A DNA stretch of 64,000 nucleotides from Sporothrix humicola (GCA_021396245.1 WNYE01000037.1:327074-391073); one strand, 5' to 3'; numbered from the stretch's first letter, positions 1 through 10,450 are shown. The notes: a model not told the origin generated them from the letters alone. Made by a program: numbers and translations.

Positions 1-167
1 CGGTGAGTCGTCCGTCTCTTTGGCTTTTAGTCCTTTTCTTCAAGTGATTTCACAGATAAAATCTACATCTTTCTCAATGCCTTTCTTTCCATAATACGAC
101 GAGAGCAGTGCTTTCACTCTTCTTTCGCTACAACATAAAATAAAATAAATTCAATACGTTGACCAAA

Positions 168-878
168 ATGTCCGTCGCTATTCTTCACCAGCCAAGCTCT
201 CACTCGCTCTCGGCCGGCCCGATTGTCGTTGCCTGCACGGCACCCGTGACGGCGCCTGTCCCCATCCCGATTCCGGCCCACATCCCCGACCCGGTTCCAC
301 TCTCCGTGTCCATCAACACACAGGATACTGCCCATTTGACGGTCCCTGTGCCCGTCCGCCCCGCCTTCAACTGGCGCAACACGACAGACCGTTTGCGGGA
401 AGGGCTGCACCGCCCGCTGCCGTTTGAGCGTGTCCACATCCAGCAGCGCCAGTCCGTCTTTCAAGAAATCGGGTTGGACGGCGAGGACGTGACCGACGAC
501 GAAGAGTTTGACTCGTTTGACGTGGCCGACATTGACGAGATCCTGCCGTCGCGCCGGCCCGTGTCGGGCGTCTTTCTGACCAACTTTTTGCGACTCGGCC
601 TGGGGGATGACGTTCCTACGGCGCAACAGAGTCTGCGCAAACGCACTTCGTGGTCGCCATCGTGGTCGCCTTCTGCAGACAGCACTTCGTCCGTCTCCCG
701 CACATGGTCTGTGGCGACGGCGACTACATCGACGACGGCCACCTCGACATCAGCGTCGTCGTCTGGCTTCACAGACCGCAAGCGGCGGTGGTATTCCCGG
801 CTGGGTGGAGGAGGCGGAGGCAGTTTGCGGCTGGCACACAAACGGTCGATCTTGTCTGCAAGGGATTTTAGCAAGTAA
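168..878 (+). CDS. Hypothetical protein, acidic centre and Ser/Thr-rich tail (236 aa)
   Basis: I do not recognise this protein. The open frame extends a few codons upstream through a non-ATG codon, but the first ATG is at 168 in a good context (CCAAAATG), so I start there. The N-terminal quarter is rich in Val, Pro and Ile (a PVPIPIPAHIPDP stretch). The centre (about residues 100-128) is strongly acidic, with a GEDVTDDEEFDSFD run followed by an Arg-Arg-Pro turn. The region after it is Ser/Thr rich, and a run of Gly precedes a basic C-terminus. There is no signal peptide, membrane helix or catalytic motif. The G/C-biased third positions match neighbouring genes, which supports a real gene. It converges on the gene ending at 1304. 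Confidence 0.6.
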   Translation: MSVAILHQPSSHSLSAGPIVVACTAPVTAPVPIPIPAHIPDPVPLSVSINTQDTAHLTVPVPVRPAFNWRNTTDRLREGLHRPLPFERVHIQQRQSVFQEIGLDGEDVTDDEEFDSFDVADIDEILPSRRPVSGVFLTNFLRLGLGDDVPTAQQSLRKRTSWSPSWSPSADSTSSVSRTWSVATATTSTTATSTSASSSGFTDRKRRWYSRLGGGGGGSLRLAHKRSILSARDFSK

Positions 879-1303
879 CGAGGAGAAGAGTGACTGACGA
901 TGAAACGAGACACGAGGACATGCACTAAAATGTAATGATGATGATATATTTTAATTGATGATAATAATAAACAAGACAATAAGCTTATGGATATATGCTG
1001 AACAAATGAAAATCGTTATGTACATGGATGCGCCATGAAGCGCTATGCAGTCTCGAAGACAATTGTCTTCTCCTCTTGTGGAATGTCTTTGCCACGAGGC
1101 GAGGCGACGGCCTTGCGGGGATGAGACGTGGGTGTCCAAGTTGAAATTGAGTCAGATTGGACGTGGCGTAATGCAGGAAGAGACTGGATGACTGTCTCCT
1201 ACTGGCTCGTCTCGCATACTGTTTGTTGCGAATCTGTCAAGCCGGGCGCTGCATTTAGGGAGTGGTGGTTTAATCTTGAAAATTGTTCGTCCACCACACC
1301 ACC
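879..1303. other. Convergent intergenic region
   Basis: This 425-bp spacer separates the ends of two convergent genes. Its left part is AT-rich with a candidate polyadenylation signal. I see no gene in it. Confidence 0.5.
966..971 (+). terminator. Candidate polyadenylation signal AATAAA of the 168-878 gene
   Basis: An exact AATAAA lies 88 nt after the stop codon in an AT-rich stretch (ATAATAATAAAC). Its position suits 3' end formation of the upstream gene. The motif is short and loosely used in filamentous fungi, so this is tentative. Confidence 0.35.
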
Positions 1304-2743
1304 TCACACAGGAAGCGCCACCCACGGCCGCACCTGCTTCTGGTCAATATTCTCGCCAAACTTGGCGCGCAGCCGCTCTAGGATCCGCTGGGCCTCGTCG
1401 GACTCGCCGACGAACGCGAGGTGGCGGACGGTGTCGAGGCCCATTGACACGATCCGGCCGACGTGGCCCGGGCGGCGGCCCTTGGGTGGCTCGGCGGGCA
1501 TGTGCTGGTGGAGGACGCGGGACAGCATCTGGTCGTTGCTCAACAGGGCCTGGGCGGGGGCGGGCGTCGGCCGCGTGGGGTGTCTTAGGTCGAGGTGGGC
1601 GCGCTCCACGAGAACGCCCGGCCGCTGGTCGTGGTCCATGATGCTGACAAACGAGTCGTAGAGTCTGGGGGTCGGGTCGGCGAGGTTCCAGGCCTTGAGG
1701 GTGGACATCCAGGAGAGCTCGCACCAGGGCCAAAAGACGGTGCGCTGGAAGGCCACTGATGGCGAGGGGGAAGACTGCAGGGAAGAGTTCACATCTCTCA
1801 CGAGATCGGCGCCCTGGCGCATGGCGCTGTAGGCGTCGTCGAGCGTGTCGGCGCCGCGTGCTTTGGCGCGGACGAGCGCGTCCAGCACGAAGGAGGCGCT
1901 GCTGACGCGGTAGCTCGCTGAGGAGGCGGCAGCTGTAGAAGTAGAACCGGGCGCCGGCCGCCCCACCTGGATCTCGACCTGCTCTGGTCCCTCGCCACGC
2001 TGCAGCCGCTCAACCCACTGCCAGACGACGCCGTCCAGCCCGGGCTCGGCGGCCAGGAACTGTATCAGCACGCTGGTAAACTGCGTGTCTGACAAAAAGG
2101 AGAGATCGCGTTCGAGGCCCGAGGCGCGCAGCCATTGTAGAACCCGTAGACCCGCCCCCGTGTCTGCCATGAACGTCCTTGTCGTGGCGTGCGACGACTG
2201 CACGGCCTCGCGGCGTTTGGCGAGGAGACAGCCGGCGGCGCGTTTGGTGGTCATGAGGCCGCGGGCGACGGCCCAGTCGAAAATGTCCATTGGGTCGCGG
2301 TCGGCGTTGACGTTGACACTGCCAACAACGGAGCCGACACCGGAGGCGGGGGTATGTGCCACCGCAGACGATGCGACAGCACCCGAGACAATCGACTCCA
2401 ACGGGCTGACCTTGGCCGTCGTCTTTGGCTTTGCGAGCTGGTCGTACGTAAAGAGGGGGTTGCTCAGGATGGACCGCAGATGGCGGTCGGTCGGGCGGTG
2501 TTTTGAAGAGGCGGTCATGTTGGCCGTAGTCGTCGAGGTGGTATTCAGGGAAGTCGGCTTCGCCGACTCTGTCGCCGCCGTTTCGGTCGCCTCTCCCAAT
2601 CCATGCTCTCTGTCCAAATGTTTCCGAAACGACGTGGTCAGCGTGTCGAGCAGTTTCTTGCGGCTCTTCTCGTTGAGCGGCAGCGGGTGGTGGATCTTGG
2701 GCAGCATCCCCTTGAGGGAGCTGTACGGTCGTGTTGGTAGCAT
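1304..2743 (-). CDS. Conserved-looking protein, probably mitochondrial (479 aa)
   Basis: This is a single-exon frame from an ATG at 2743. The N-terminus is short and basic with hydroxylated residues (MLPTRPYSSLKGMLPK), followed by basic segments (NEKSRKKLLDTLTTSFRKHL), which fits a mitochondrial presequence. The body has a helical region with phrases such as DPMDIFDWAVARGLM and RAAGCLLAKRREAV, then a long alpha-helical C-terminal half rich in Leu, Ala and Arg (residues about 200-479) with no catalytic motif. The general look resembles fungal mitochondrial expression or respiratory-growth factors, but I cannot name the family. It shares a 448-bp divergent promoter with the EthD gene, and that spacer holds paired CACGTG elements. 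Confidence 0.7.
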   Translation of the reverse strand: MLPTRPYSSLKGMLPKIHHPLPLNEKSRKKLLDTLTTSFRKHLDREHGLGEATETAATESAKPTSLNTTSTTTANMTASSKHRPTDRHLRSILSNPLFTYDQLAKPKTTAKVSPLESIVSGAVASSAVAHTPASGVGSVVGSVNVNADRDPMDIFDWAVARGLMTTKRAAGCLLAKRREAVQSSHATTRTFMADTGAGLRVLQWLRASGLERDLSFLSDTQFTSVLIQFLAAEPGLDGVVWQWVERLQRGEGPEQVEIQVGRPAPGSTSTAAASSASYRVSSASFVLDALVRAKARGADTLDDAYSAMRQGADLVRDVNSSLQSSPSPSVAFQRTVFWPWCELSWMSTLKAWNLADPTPRLYDSFVSIMDHDQRPGVLVERAHLDLRHPTRPTPAPAQALLSNDQMLSRVLHQHMPAEPPKGRRPGHVGRIVSMGLDTVRHLAFVGESDEAQRILERLRAKFGENIDQKQVRPWVALPV

Positions 2744-3191
2744 GTCGGCAGGCGCGTGGTGGTTGATGTGATTGTCGTCAATCGGAAGAAGGTGACGATG
2801 TTCACCGACGATGACATACGACTTGCTCCCAAAGGTCAGCAGGTTTGCCAGCTACCCCACTGTGGAATTGTGTGAACAAAGCACGTGATTCTACCCACAA
2901 CATCACGTGCGAACGTCAACAATAGGTCTTTCCGCTTCTGGCACCGCCCACCACTAACAGCGTTAGCGTTCAGTGTAAGTCGCAGCGGGTACTGAGCTCC
3001 GGGGAGGAGTAGGAGGAGGCCAGCTGCGGAGGGGTGACGGAGATCAATACACGTTGGCAGGCGTGGTTATTTATTGAGAGCTCCCATGGCCGTAGATCGA
3101 GTTACTGGATCAAACCTACACATACGGAGTAAAAATACTACTTTCCCTCTCCCACCCTCTACTCCTCCGTACTTCGTACGTCGTCGGCAAA
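2744..3191. promoter_or_regulatory. Divergent promoter between the 1304-2743 and 3192-3704 genes
   Basis: This 448-bp spacer serves two genes transcribed away from each other. It contains a symmetric pair of CACGTG elements (2881-2910), a TACGGAGTA motif (3123-3131) and a CT-rich stretch just before the EthD start codon. Confidence 0.55.
2881..2910. promoter_or_regulatory. Inverted pair of CACGTG E-boxes
   Basis: GCACGTGAT at 2881-2889 and its exact reverse complement ATCACGTGC at 2902-2910 are separated by 12 bp. CACGTG is the core target of bHLH factors of the Cbf1 type. The pair lies about 140 bp upstream of the minus-strand start (2743) and 280 bp upstream of the plus-strand start (3192), so it could act on either gene. 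The symmetry is seen in the sequence; binding is inferred. Confidence 0.5.
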
Positions 3192-3704
3192 ATGGCCCCC
3201 ACGATCACCCCCGTCAAAAAGGACGAGACGTTCTACCGGGTTACGACGTTCTTCAAGCGCCGCCCCGACTTGACGGAAAAGCAATGCCACGACCACTGGG
3301 GCTTTGTGCACGGCCCTCTGGTGGTGCCGTGGGCGCTCAAGTACGGCATCTGCGAGTACACGCAGTTCCGGACGCCCTCGGAGCTCAGAAAAGCATTCAC
3401 GGCGCGCATGGACTCGGTGTTTGCGTCGGACATTGACTTTGACGCGGCGGCCGACTTTTACGTCAAGAGCTACGACGACTACCTGGCGGCGTACAAGGAC
3501 CCGTACTACATCCAGGTCATTGAGCCGGACGAGCACAACTTTGTGGACAAGAGCGAGGGGGGATCGACGACGGTCGTTCGGGCGATGACCACTCTCGGGC
3601 AGTGCCGGTACATGATCCGGGACGGGGTGCCGGTGGTGGACGTGTCGGACGAGATCTGGGCGCGGTGGCACGAGTTTTATCCGGAGAAGGAGGAGTCCAA
3701 GTAG
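3192..3704 (+). CDS. EthD-domain protein (dimeric alpha-beta barrel fold), 170 aa
   Basis: The N-terminal pattern YRVTTFFKRRPDLTEKQCHD followed by HWGFVHGPLV is the hallmark of fungal EthD-domain proteins, small ferredoxin-like dimeric barrels. Members have been linked to ether degradation in bacteria and to dehydratase or decarboxylase steps in fungal polyketide pathways. The domain covers roughly residues 10-130 and the length is normal for the family. The start at 3192 has a strong context (AAAATGGCC). There is no signal peptide, so it should be cytosolic. No polyketide synthase lies nearby, so a secondary-metabolite role is not supported here. It converges on the Zn2Cys6 regulator gene with a gap of only 99 bp. 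Confidence 0.85.
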   Translation: MAPTITPVKKDETFYRVTTFFKRRPDLTEKQCHDHWGFVHGPLVVPWALKYGICEYTQFRTPSELRKAFTARMDSVFASDIDFDAAADFYVKSYDDYLAAYKDPYYIQVIEPDEHNFVDKSEGGSTTVVRAMTTLGQCRYMIRDGVPVVDVSDEIWARWHEFYPEKEESK

Positions 3705-3803
3705 GGGACTCTCATAGCATTGATGCAATTATTCAATTCAATTCATTTATTTATTAATACATTCGCTCGCTCGTCATTTTCATCCATTCCTTTCCTTTCA
3801 GCA

Positions 3804-6800
3804 TCACCTCTCCAGCAAATCATCCCAGTCCCAGGGATCCTGTTCAGACCACGTTCCAGCCGCAGGAATGCCGCCAATGTTGGGGTGTTGTGGCTGTTGA
3901 TGTTGTTGATGCTGGTTTTGATTTTGATTTTGCTGCTGTTGCTGTCTTGCATTCTGGTGCTGCTGCTCCAGCTCCTTGACAGCGGACATGGACACGACCG
4001 AAACACTGCCGTCACCACCGGCCGCGACAGAGGCTGCATCGGCTTCAAAGATGGATGGTGGAGCTTGCGCTGTGTGCGCATTCGTGTTTGTATTCGTGTT
4101 GGCGCCCGTGCCGACAGTCGTTGCTCCAGTCGACAAGTCTGGCGCCGAAGGGACAGTCGACGCCGTCTCGTCGATATGGAACGACGGATGATGTTGGTGT
4201 TGGTGCATGCTTTGCTGATGCTGATGGTGCATCCCTTGTTGAGCATACGCCTGGGACGCCATGACCGTTTCAAAAGACACCGACTGCGCCTGAGGCTGAG
4301 GCGTCTGCTGTGGCTGCGTCACGCCGGCCTTGCCCTTGATGGGCGGCGGCGACTCTGCGCCGTCGATGCGCCGCTGGAACATGCGCAGCGCGTGGTTTGT
4401 GCGGTCGTACGGGTAGACGGCCGGCAAAAACGTGCGCGTCATGTCTTTCAGTGTTCTACTCAAAGATTGCAGATGGGCCACGGCTTCAATGGCGCCGTCG
4501 ATCGGCAGCGTCTCAATGTACCAGGTCAGCGCCTCCGACGCCATGGCGGCCCACTGCACGCCGGTGCACTGCAGCGTGCGGATGTCTTCCCTCCGCCGGA
4601 ACGTCTCGAACAGTTTGGCAATGCAGATGGACGCGTGGCCGAGCGTGGCCATGCTCGCGGCGGCGGCGTAGTCCGAAACGCCCGACGGGTTGTGGGAGTG
4701 GCCCTGGTGTCCATTCTGGCCCTGCCCACTTCCCGGCGACGGCATGTTGGGCGACGGCAGCGGGTAGCCGCTGGGCGTCGTGTTGCGGTTGCGGTTGTGC
4801 GGCGAGGGGAACGCGCGGGTGCGGTGCAGGATGATTTTGGTAGCATTAAAATGGAGGTGCAGCACGAACAAGAAATGGTAGCAGTCGTGGCCGCTGACCG
4901 GGCCCTGGCGCACACGTTCCGACAAACTGTTGAACCACTGGTTGAGGCGGGCGTCCAGGCTGGCCACATCGGGCATCTGGCTGTGCGCGTGGCGCTGGGC
5001 CGCGTGCTGGTGGTACGTGTGCGGGAGCCCGCCGCCGTCGTAGGGGGATTCGGCTGTCGACGACGAGGCTGCTGCTGCGGCGTTTTTCTCGGCAGCTTCA
5101 GCAGCCTCCGCAGCCACAACAGCCGCTGCAGCCGCCGCTGCTTGGGCTGCTGTTGGGCGGTTCTGGAACGGACTGCCCGCGCCATAGAGCTCGTCGGTGA
5201 TCTCGCGCGCCAGCTCCATCAGGTCCATGAGGTCGTCGTTGACTTCATCCTCGAAACTGGGTGGGGGTCTCAAGTCGTCGTCTTCTCCTCCTCCATGGCC
5301 GTGGCCGCTGCTGGCGCCGGAAGGAATCGTGCCCGATGAGCTGCCGCCACCACCGGCAAACCGCCACGCCAGACGCGACAACTGGAGCGTGCGGTTCTTG
5401 ATGGCGAGCGGTCTCCTGAGAAAGACAGCCCAGAACTGGTCGTGCACCGACGCCGCCCACACGAGCCAGTGGCGGATGGCTGTTTCTTCGGCCGTGAGTG
5501 CGCTGCTGCTGGAAGCCGACCCCAGGTCCAGTCCCATTTCAAAGATCAGCTTGGACGCCAGGCACGAGTACATGTAGCCCGTCATCTGGTTGTCGAGGCT
5601 GGTCTCGACTTCGCACAGGATCAGGACGGTCTGGACGGTGGCGAGTGTCGGCCGGCCCACTTCCGTCTCGACAGCTCTGCGGGCCGCCGTCGCCAGCCGG
5701 TTCTCGCCGTCCGCTTTCAAAAACTTGTCCGTCACGTCCGGCCGTGTCGAGTACCGCAGACCGGCCGCCAGCATCGCCAGGAACAGCGCACTGCGGTGCT
5801 TGTGGCAGCAGTCTTTGCGGAGCACGGCGCTGCCGCGGATGGGGCTGTCGTAGACGCTGTCGTACAGCTCTTCGTGCTTGGGCTGGTTTCTTTCGGACGT
5901 GCCCCCGGTTTGGTGGAGAGTCATGAAATCCTGCTGCGATACAAACTTCATCATCATCTGGTAGCGGTGGAAGAACAGCCCCAGCAGATAATCGACCAGC
6001 GGCGGCGACAAGTCTAGATCGTCGCAGCAGGCGGCGCGCGGCTTGAGCGTCGGGAACGGCGTTGCGGCCACGGCGGCGGCAAACGTGGCAGCCAAGGCAG
6101 CAGTGGAGGCTGCAGGCGCAGTAGGTTCCATCGACGCCCGGGGCATGGATATGCTATGACCGGTGGCGTGGCCGTGGTTGTGCCCACCGTGGATCGATTG
6201 TGTGTGAGTGTGGCTCGGCGCGTGGTGCGAATGGTGCGAGATGGACGGCGCATGATGAGATGGCGCATGCTGCGACGGCGCATGTTCGTGCCCTCCACCC
6301 AGAATTACACTGCTCGCGCTGTGGTCCATCATGTGCGACGGAGGCACCGAGACAGACACGGACGGCGCGTACACCGTGTTTGGCATGTAAAAGTGGTGCG
6401 TCGTCGAAGGGGGCGGCATTGACTGCAGGGACGAGGGGGCCAAAGACTCGGCCGTTGTTGACGGTATTGCGTTGCCGCCTCCTACACCCCCATTGTTGGT
6501 CGTGCCCGCCGCCGACATGATCATGCTGTGCGCGTCCACGTCAATGTCGTTGGGCATCGCAAAGACAGACGGCGGTGCCACCGAAGCTCCGTCGTCCATC
6601 TCCATATGGTCCCACGGAGGAAACGAGAATGCGGCAGCCTGTTGTGCCTGTGCGTGCGGGTGTGTCCTCAGCAGTTCCTGGTTCGCAGCTCTTGCTTCTG
6701 CCAGCGCTTCTTCAAGCAACCTGACCCTCTTTGCGAGTGCCTCCGCCTGAGGTTTGTAGTGTCCACGATTGCGCTTGCCGTCCGACATTTCACACTCAAT

Positions 6801-7013
6801 CCCCCGCTGCTGGCACTGCGTGCATGCACGCTGGCCTGGGATCCCGTCGCATTTGCTGCGCTTGCTGCGGCAGTGGCTGCAGGCAACGACGGCACGGATT
6901 CGTTTTTTCGGGGGTTCTCCAGACTGTGATGGTTGTGTTTGATTTTGTTGTGAAGACGGGGGTTGTGCCTGCTGTGACGGCACTGCCGACGACGATTTGC
7001 TGTGTTCGGACAT
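3804..7013 (-). CDS. Zn2Cys6 binuclear cluster transcription factor (1,069 aa)
   Basis: Residues 45-74 carry a complete Zn2Cys6 cluster (Cys45, 48, 55, 64, 67, 74; spacing CX2CX6CX8CX2CX6C) preceded by a basic PPKKRIR patch. A short Leu/Glu-rich segment (VRLLEEALAEARAANQELL, near 95-115) is a likely dimerisation coiled coil. Low-complexity His/Ser- and Ala/Gly-rich linkers flank a fungal-specific regulatory domain running from about 330 to 850, recognisable by phrases such as EVETSLDNQMTGYMYSCLA and WLVWAASVHDQFWAVFLRRP. The C-terminus is Gln/Asn rich (about 905-1050), typical of an activation domain. It should act in the nucleus. Target genes cannot be read from the sequence. The long single exon starts at an ATG at 7013. 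Confidence 0.9.
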   Translation of the reverse strand: MSEHSKSSSAVPSQQAQPPSSQQNQTQPSQSGEPPKKRIRAVVACSHCRSKRSKCDGIPGQRACTQCQQRGIECEMSDGKRNRGHYKPQAEALAKRVRLLEEALAEARAANQELLRTHPHAQAQQAAAFSFPPWDHMEMDDGASVAPPSVFAMPNDIDVDAHSMIMSAAGTTNNGGVGGGNAIPSTTAESLAPSSLQSMPPPSTTHHFYMPNTVYAPSVSVSVPPSHMMDHSASSVILGGGHEHAPSQHAPSHHAPSISHHSHHAPSHTHTQSIHGGHNHGHATGHSISMPRASMEPTAPAASTAALAATFAAAVAATPFPTLKPRAACCDDLDLSPPLVDYLLGLFFHRYQMMMKFVSQQDFMTLHQTGGTSERNQPKHEELYDSVYDSPIRGSAVLRKDCCHKHRSALFLAMLAAGLRYSTRPDVTDKFLKADGENRLATAARRAVETEVGRPTLATVQTVLILCEVETSLDNQMTGYMYSCLASKLIFEMGLDLGSASSSSALTAEETAIRHWLVWAASVHDQFWAVFLRRPLAIKNRTLQLSRLAWRFAGGGGSSSGTIPSGASSGHGHGGGEDDDLRPPPSFEDEVNDDLMDLMELAREITDELYGAGSPFQNRPTAAQAAAAAAAVVAAEAAEAAEKNAAAAASSSTAESPYDGGGLPHTYHQHAAQRHAHSQMPDVASLDARLNQWFNSLSERVRQGPVSGHDCYHFLFVLHLHFNATKIILHRTRAFPSPHNRNRNTTPSGYPLPSPNMPSPGSGQGQNGHQGHSHNPSGVSDYAAAASMATLGHASICIAKLFETFRRREDIRTLQCTGVQWAAMASEALTWYIETLPIDGAIEAVAHLQSLSRTLKDMTRTFLPAVYPYDRTNHALRMFQRRIDGAESPPPIKGKAGVTQPQQTPQPQAQSVSFETVMASQAYAQQGMHHQHQQSMHQHQHHPSFHIDETASTVPSAPDLSTGATTVGTGANTNTNTNAHTAQAPPSIFEADAASVAAGGDGSVSVVSMSAVKELEQQHQNARQQQQQNQNQNQHQQHQQPQHPNIGGIPAAGTWSEQDPWDWDDLLER

Positions 7014-9126
7014 GGTGACGGTGGGAGGTTTGTCGTTTATGTGCGTTGTTGACGCAGTTGACGCTTTGCGTCTCGTTTGTTTATGTTGTCTTGTCTCTCG
7101 TCAGCTCAACGGCACGCCGAGTCGAATAATCAAAAGGAAAACAACTAAATTGTTCACAAATTCGACAAGATCACAAATCAGACTGAAGGTTGACGAGGAA
7201 ATGTCACGATGAAGAGAAGACAAAACAGACAAACAGAGGAAACAAAAAGATGGGGGGCAGACAATGCGGAGAAAGTTGTGGAGACGGGGTCGCACCTTCA
7301 TCTTCTTCTCAGTCGTCCCTCCGTATCAGCTCCGGACTTCTGCAGGCACTGACATATTCACCATCTTGGTAGGATCTGAATGGTCTCCAGACCACATTTA
7401 GTGCCAATCCATGAGCAAGAGCCTCTTTGACATCCCCGACCCCCGACTCATGGACATGGACTCATGGGGCTGGACTTGGCTCTGGTTTCTGGACTTAGGG
7501 GTTTACGACGGGGGAGGAGAGGTCTTTCGAATGCACTCTTTGTCTTTTTCAAGTTAACCCCATCATGGACCCCGTGCCCGTGGAGCACTTCCCCCATGGG
7601 CGGCCCTTGAAGTGCGCAAGTCGGCGGCGGTCTTGGCCATCCCGCGTCCTATGATACGTCGAGGATTGAGAGTTGAGGAGGAATTTGAGGAGCAATTGAG
7701 AAAGAAACCTTTGAAAAGCGTCCCCTCGGTCTTCATTCCCCTCTCCAATTTGTGTTGGACCTCCACGCCCGACTCCACTCTGCCCCGGTCTAGCGTCCCG
7801 CTAACAGGAAGTTAACAACCGAGCCGGGGCCATCACCAATAGTGCAGGTCCTGAAAGGAAAAAGGCGACAAAACGCCAGAACGCACTGGGGGATAATCGG
7901 GCTGGATGTGCGCCAGTGCATTTCGTGTTCAAAAACGAGAAACGTGCTGCGGGGTCGGACCAGGCGTTCAAGACGAGTAAGCTGTTTTTCTTGCGCACAG
8001 TTTCTGCATGACAAATGCAGTGAGTCGCTTTCAGGGGTGAAGAAAGACGCGAGCGTGACAACTTTGACAGTCAGAGTGAGTATGGTGATTTTGAGGTGCT
8101 GCCGGGATTAAGCTCATGTTTGTCACGTTTGGGCCCCACACCTCTTGCCGTAAAAGACGACCACAGAAAAGTTATTGCCGATCAAGGGGACAAACACGTG
8201 ACGGGCCCATTTTCCTGACAAGGAAGGTAAGACAGGCCCAAAGATATCGTTGGAAGGTGCAGAGTCACCAGAAGGAAATCGCAAAAGTAATGAGAGGTGG
8301 CGGTTTGTTCTTCAAGGACAATCTTTTTGTCGGGATATTTTGCCTCCTATGTATTTTTCATGTTTGGCGTTCCAATGGCTCCTTTCTCGAAAACAAATTC
8401 TATCAGACTCACACAGGGACGTGCCGCAATTAAAGGCTTGGGCCGAGTGCGAATATGGAAGGCAGGATACTTTGGGCAGGCGCGACGCTTTGTTTACATT
8501 TATTATCCCGTTCACTGTTTTCATTTATTTAACGAACAAACTTCCTCGACGAACCAAAACGTAGAATGTATGAGGCAATCCGATGGAAATGACAAAAAAA
8601 TATGGCACCGTAATTCTGCCGTCGACTTTGCTCCCTCTCAACCGTCACATATATATTTGCTGCTGCTGTTGTATCATTAGTTTGTTGGGCGGCCAGTTAC
8701 CAAAAATACACCACAAATGTCTGTTGGTTCTTTATTCACTTGTGACTCTTATCACACTTTTCACTTTCCAATGTGCAATGTGAGTTTGACGCCGTGAAAG
8801 GGGGCGAGCGGCGCAGAGCGGCACAGCAGATAATATCCAACTGTCGAAGATGGCGGTTGTCCCGTTGCCCGACTGGGTTTCATCACGCCATTATCCGTCC
8901 TTTTCATATTAATGAGAAGTCTGTAGCTCTGTGAAACCCCAAACGCCAGCCTGGATAATTACCACACTGGGAAATTGGGCACGGTGGTCTGTATATATCA
9001 GAGTAGTGGCCATCCTCGACCCGTTGCCCTTTGATTTTCCCTCGTCGTCCCGTCCGACATAATTTCCCCAAGTCACGCAAAATTCATTCAACTGCAAGAT
9101 ACCGGGCAAACATCAACTCAGTCAAT
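7014..9126. other. Gene-free intergenic region (2.1 kb)
   Basis: This spacer lies between two divergent genes. It is the promoter side of the Zn2Cys6 gene on the left and of the membrane-protein gene on the right (TATA-like element at 8992). Open frames inside are short, overlap on both strands and lack domain-like sequence, so I call none of them. Confidence 0.5.
8992..8998 (+). promoter_or_regulatory. TATA-like element of the 9127 gene
   Basis: TATATAT lies 129 bp upstream of the start codon at 9127, a usual distance for a fungal TATA box allowing a short 5' leader. Confidence 0.4.
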
Positions 9127-10135
9127 ATGGACAAAGTAGAATTGTGTGAGCGTTACGAGATTACTTATCAGTCCCTACCACAAACGATCTTTGAAGGGTA
9201 TGTGTAGGCTATCGTTTATGATGGATTTGCTTTAACATGTACTGACCAGAGCCTCCCAACCACATAGTCTCTTCTGCTTCTTCATCGTCGCTGCATATGT
9301 GCCTCAGTACGTTGCGATTGTTTCCAAGGGCACATTTGGCATCTCGTCACGATACATCCTGTACCATGCCCTCCTCTCCGTCTTCACGCTGTCGGTCCGC
9401 ATTTGCTACCCAATCTACTACGATGAATACAACTGTGTCCAAGGGGGCCCGTACACCGGATGGAAAGCGCTGTCATCGCTGCTGGGCATGATCCAGGCTG
9501 TCGTGCAGTTTTTGTGCGCCATTGTCCTGCTTGGACTCTACATTCATTACCGAAGTGATGGAAACGCGACTGAAGATGAGGATGAGAGGGCCGACGGTGC
9601 TGCCCTACTCCCCAAAGTCCCGTCCCTCGAAATGGGCCTCGTCATCGGCTTTGTCGGCTATTTTGTCCTGTTGGTTTCGACAACCTTTCTCGTCATGAAC
9701 CAAAGCGAGATGTTTGATCGTAAACAATTGCTCGGCCCGCTTGAGTTTGTCTACATCTTCCTCATGAACATCTGGGTATTCCCTATCATCATAGCGAACC
9801 TGGCCTTTATGGTCCTGCCGTTCATCTACCAAGTCAAGACAACGCGGGCGCTGCACGATCACGGATCGCCGAGTCTTGTCTCGCTCGGTATGATGGCAGC
9901 GATGTTTATCGCTTTGGCAGCTATGCAGATGGTCCGTGGATGGCGATCGATTCTGTCACCATATCCTCTCTCGGACTTTTCATCCATTGCGTATTTCTTT
10001 AAGTGGTTCATATTCTACTACATTACAATTTGCACATACGTGGCCTATCTAGCGGCAGGCGTTGGTATGCTAGTTTTGTTGCGTGTTTGTCTCGCGGAAA
10101 GGAGACGTGCTGAGCAGGCGAGGATCATGATCTGA
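9127..10135 (+). CDS. Seven-helix membrane protein, PQ-loop-like (312 aa; join 9127..9197, 9268..10135)
   Basis: The gene needs one intron of 70 nt (9198-9267): donor GTATGT, a TTTAAC or CTGAC branch candidate and acceptor CATAG. Splicing after GAAGG restores one frame with the downstream open frame and adds the first 30 residues, which start at an ATG at 9127. I count seven hydrophobic segments. The first ends in YVPQYVAIVSKGTFGISS, which resembles the PQ-loop signature of cystinosin/SWEET-type transporters (Pro-Gln, then a Lys-x-x-x-Gly-Ile-Ser turn). An acidic loop (DGNATEDEDERADG) lies between helices 3 and 4. The second PQ motif expected in canonical members is not evident, so a divergent or fungus-specific membrane family is equally possible. 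Substrate unknown. Confidence 0.7.
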
Positions 10136-10450
10136 ATGAGCTGGTGAAAATTATACACATGCCATGCAGGCACTTCTTCAGAAGAGGGCACATAATTTCA
10201 ATATTTGAGAATAAGGCTCGGAAGATATCACATTAGAATCACCTTGATCCAAACGGTAATAAATAACGAGAGTGTGCATTGACAGAGACTGTAGTCAGAG
10301 TGTTTTGTACTATCCAAAAGTGAGATTGGTCATTATATATTCAATATGATTATCAGCCTTACACCGTTCATTATTTAAAAAGGAAGAAAAAAGAAAGAAA
10401 AACACCCATCCACATTATTATCCAATTACACTTTCAGGCGCCGCGTGCGC
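10136..10450. other. Convergent 3' spacer (315 bp)
   Basis: This AT-rich spacer separates two convergent genes. It contains AATAAATAA-type sequences near 10258 that could serve as polyadenylation signals. I see no gene. Confidence 0.4.

Noticed and set aside
3720..5339. 539-codon plus-strand frame opposite the Zn2Cys6 gene
   Set aside because: Antisense shadow caused by G/C-biased codons; the minus strand has a complete zinc cluster and regulatory domain, while this frame has no domain and a Val/Arg-heavy composition.
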